Origin: an uncultured Eubacteriales bacterium
GTDB taxonomy: Bacteria > Bacillota > Clostridia > Oscillospirales > CAG-272
Assembly: GCA_900544985.1 (NCBI GenBank)
Contig: UQXK01000012.1
Span: 1 to 41,631, forward strand
DNA length: 41,631 nucleotides
Reading direction: 5' to 3'
A program made the translations under genes and the position numbers. The notes beneath the pieces were generated by a model. The model saw only the letters and a program-made list of their open reading frames with translations. It searched no databases and was not told where the DNA came from. Below, one piece after another: positions 40,035 to 41,631 of the stretch (its first letter is position 1; the number at the start of each line of letters is the position of its first letter).

Positions 40035-41501
40035 ATGAACGACATTGCGGAAAACGGGAAAAAATTTTCCAACAAAAACAAAAAGATCGTAATAACAATA
40101 GTTTCGGCAGTCCTTGCGGTGGCTATAATAGCTTTGGCTGTTTTCTTCGCACTGCGAAGACCGAAAGATTATGATTTTTCAAAGACAGACCTTTCGGATA
40201 ATGTATCGCTTTCGCTTCCGAATAAAACAAGGAGCGATTTTGAAGAGGATTATAAAAAAGCTTTTCTCGAAAATGAGATAAAAGACATCTTTTATCCGGA
40301 TGCCGGCGGAAAGATCGACTTTTATTTGACTTCGTATATATACGAAAACGGCGAATATAAGCGCTATGAGGAATTTTGCAGGGATGAATCGGGAAATCCC
40401 GTTAAAGATTATATGATCCGCGAAAGTTCCGACAATCTCACTTTCGACACTTGTCTTATGTACGATATCGCTTCCAATAACAGCGGAATCGCTTCTTTGA
40501 GAAAGTGTGTGATGAATTCGTCTTTCGGTTTTGAAATCGAATTTCCCGATGACGCGGAAAATGAGAACGTTGCAGGCAAAAAATTCAAATTTGTAATAGT
40601 TCCGATAGCTTATAAGGCTCCCGTCGTTCTCACAGTCGAGGTCCATAACAAGCTTTACAATATCTTTTCAGAGTGTGAATACTCGAAAGAGAAAGCAGAA
40701 TACGGGGACGCTGTCTTCCTTTCTGTAATTGCGAGAGAAGGTTCGCAAGTTGTATATTCCAACACTTCTTCTGTTGCGATTCTCGGAAACGAGCATCTTT
40801 TCTACGGATTTGACAAACTTATTAACGGTATGAGCACTGGCGTGACGGCAACGTTTAATATTGAATTCAAAAACGATGTTTTCTCGGAAGATCAGATATT
40901 TTATGATTTTAACGGCAAAAAAATAGATTTTTATATCACGGTAAACAAAATATGCGATACGGAAAAATTCATTTCGGAAAAGAAAGGTTTTTCCGATGTG
41001 TACGTGCTTATTGAAAACAGCCGTTTTGAATATTATGTTTCGGGCATGATCGCAGATGAGCTTTTGAGTTCTTCCAAAATAAATTCATATCCGTCCGGCT
41101 CTTACAAATGGATGGAGAAACTCTCTTCCGATTTTGTCGAAGATATTATCAAAGAGAGCCGCAAATATATGGAAAAGCTCATGGGAGAAAAGGTGTCCGA
41201 GGAATCCGCGCTCAGATATGCGGAGACAAACTATCTCGAATACACGGAATACATTGAAAAAGATGAGCTTATCAAGAAAATAACGGAAGATAATTTGAAT
41301 TATATCATCATTATAAACGCTGCCGCAAAAGAGCTTTCCATTGATTACAGCGAAGATGATTATAAGAATGACGCTCTTCTTTACACCGATAATATAAAAG
41401 ATCTGGAAGACGTATATATAGGAGGAAAGCAGTATTTGCGCGCTTCATTTATTCTGAATGATATTGTAGAGAAACTTTCTTCAAATGCACTTTCAAAGTG
41501 A
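40035..41501 (+). CDS. Membrane-anchored trigger factor/FKBP-like protein, paralogue 2
   Basis: 488 residues, CGGAG before the ATG, 26 bp after paralogue 1. Same plan: Lys-rich start, one membrane helix (about 17-40), a first PPIase-like region ending FGFEIEFPDDAENENVAGKKFKFVIV, a second clearer FKBP-like region (about 215-310; GDAVFLSVIAREGS, GFDKLINGMSTGVTATFNIEF, NGKKIDFYITV) and a long helical C-terminus ending in a trigger-factor-like AAKELSIDYSEDDY segment. Overall identity with paralogue 1 looks low, so the duplication is old. Likely an outer-surface folding factor; PPIase activity is unproven. Confidence 0.78.
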   Translation: MNDIAENGKKFSNKNKKIVITIVSAVLAVAIIALAVFFALRRPKDYDFSKTDLSDNVSLSLPNKTRSDFEEDYKKAFLENEIKDIFYPDAGGKIDFYLTSYIYENGEYKRYEEFCRDESGNPVKDYMIRESSDNLTFDTCLMYDIASNNSGIASLRKCVMNSSFGFEIEFPDDAENENVAGKKFKFVIVPIAYKAPVVLTVEVHNKLYNIFSECEYSKEKAEYGDAVFLSVIAREGSQVVYSNTSSVAILGNEHLFYGFDKLINGMSTGVTATFNIEFKNDVFSEDQIFYDFNGKKIDFYITVNKICDTEKFISEKKGFSDVYVLIENSRFEYYVSGMIADELLSSSKINSYPSGSYKWMEKLSSDFVEDIIKESRKYMEKLMGEKVSEESALRYAETNYLEYTEYIEKDELIKKITEDNLNYIIIINAAAKELSIDYSEDDYKNDALLYTDNIKDLEDVYIGGKQYLRASFILNDIVEKLSSNALSK

Positions 41502-41543
41502 TAATGTAAATCCAAATAGCCGAAAAACAAACAGTATATTCCG

Positions 41544-41570
41544 AAAACGCAGGATTTTTCCTGCGTTTTT
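41544..41570 (+). terminator. Terminator of the trigger-factor-like pair
   Basis: AAAACGCAGG, 7-nt loop, CCTGCG with a following T run. Beyond it to 41631 I see nothing definable. Confidence 0.85.
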
Positions 41571-41631
41571 AATGTATTTGGTGGATTATACTATCAAGTG
41601 CAACAGGAAGAAAAAAATAGAAGTTCATACG

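Overview
The window looks like a chromosomal segment of a monoderm, low-to-mid GC Bacillota of the class Clostridia, probably an anaerobic gut-type polysaccharide degrader. The basis is the gene content: a SepF/YggT/YlmE/DivIVA division cluster, IreB, a SpoVB-like flippase, LexA, many lipoproteins with Lgt and LspA present, AGGAGG-type ribosome binding sites and TTGACA/TATAAT-type promoters. I cannot fix the genus. I see no phage, transposase, CRISPR array or rRNA.

Layout. 1-4.4 kb: SPFH and NfeD membrane proteins (minus), then lgt with a long acidic tail, folD and a tRNA-Leu(UAG). 4.4-17.6 kb: a carbohydrate locus of three transcription units. Unit A (plus) encodes a large unrecognised protein, a small zinc-ribbon protein and a GH53 galactanase with no export signal. 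Unit B (plus) is a complete CUT1-type sugar ABC importer: lipoprotein binding protein with an extra C-terminal module, two permeases and an MsmX-like ATPase. Unit C (minus) encodes two surface lipoproteins, a multidomain GH53 endo-galactanase and a GH13 amylase-like enzyme. 17.7-24.1 kb: a cytosolic Cu/Zn-SOD-like protein, a PnuC-like transporter, a GH95 fucosidase-family enzyme and a SpoVB/MurJ-like flippase. 24.1-34.6 kb: a long minus-strand series with tRNA modification genes (queA, miaA), a peroxiredoxin, a methyltransferase, a HlyD-like protein, ylmE, sepF, yggT, divIVA, lspA, an rluD-family gene and a HAD phosphatase. 34.7-41.6 kb: ireB, an M14 peptidase, lexA, a TIM-barrel isomerase-like protein and two tandem membrane-anchored proteins resembling trigger factor without its ribosome-binding domain.

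How the carbohydrate genes fit together: cell-surface GH53 and GH13 enzymes would cut galactan and alpha-glucan outside, the ABC importer would take up the oligosaccharides, and the cytoplasmic GH53 would act on imported galacto-oligosaccharides. The promoters of units A and B share both their core and an upstream TTTGTGAAA motif, which suggests common control.

The least explained parts are non-coding. First, an interspersed multi-hairpin repeat (three sites) always sits next to the stop codon of a minus-strand gene, and its stems vary while pairing is kept. Second, a roughly 75-bp element (three copies) contains a promoter-like TATAAT followed by three segments that can form two mutually exclusive hairpins. 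Third, an array of strong hairpins with a 131-bp direct repeat lies just upstream of lexA. All functional statements come from reading motifs by eye; no database search was run.
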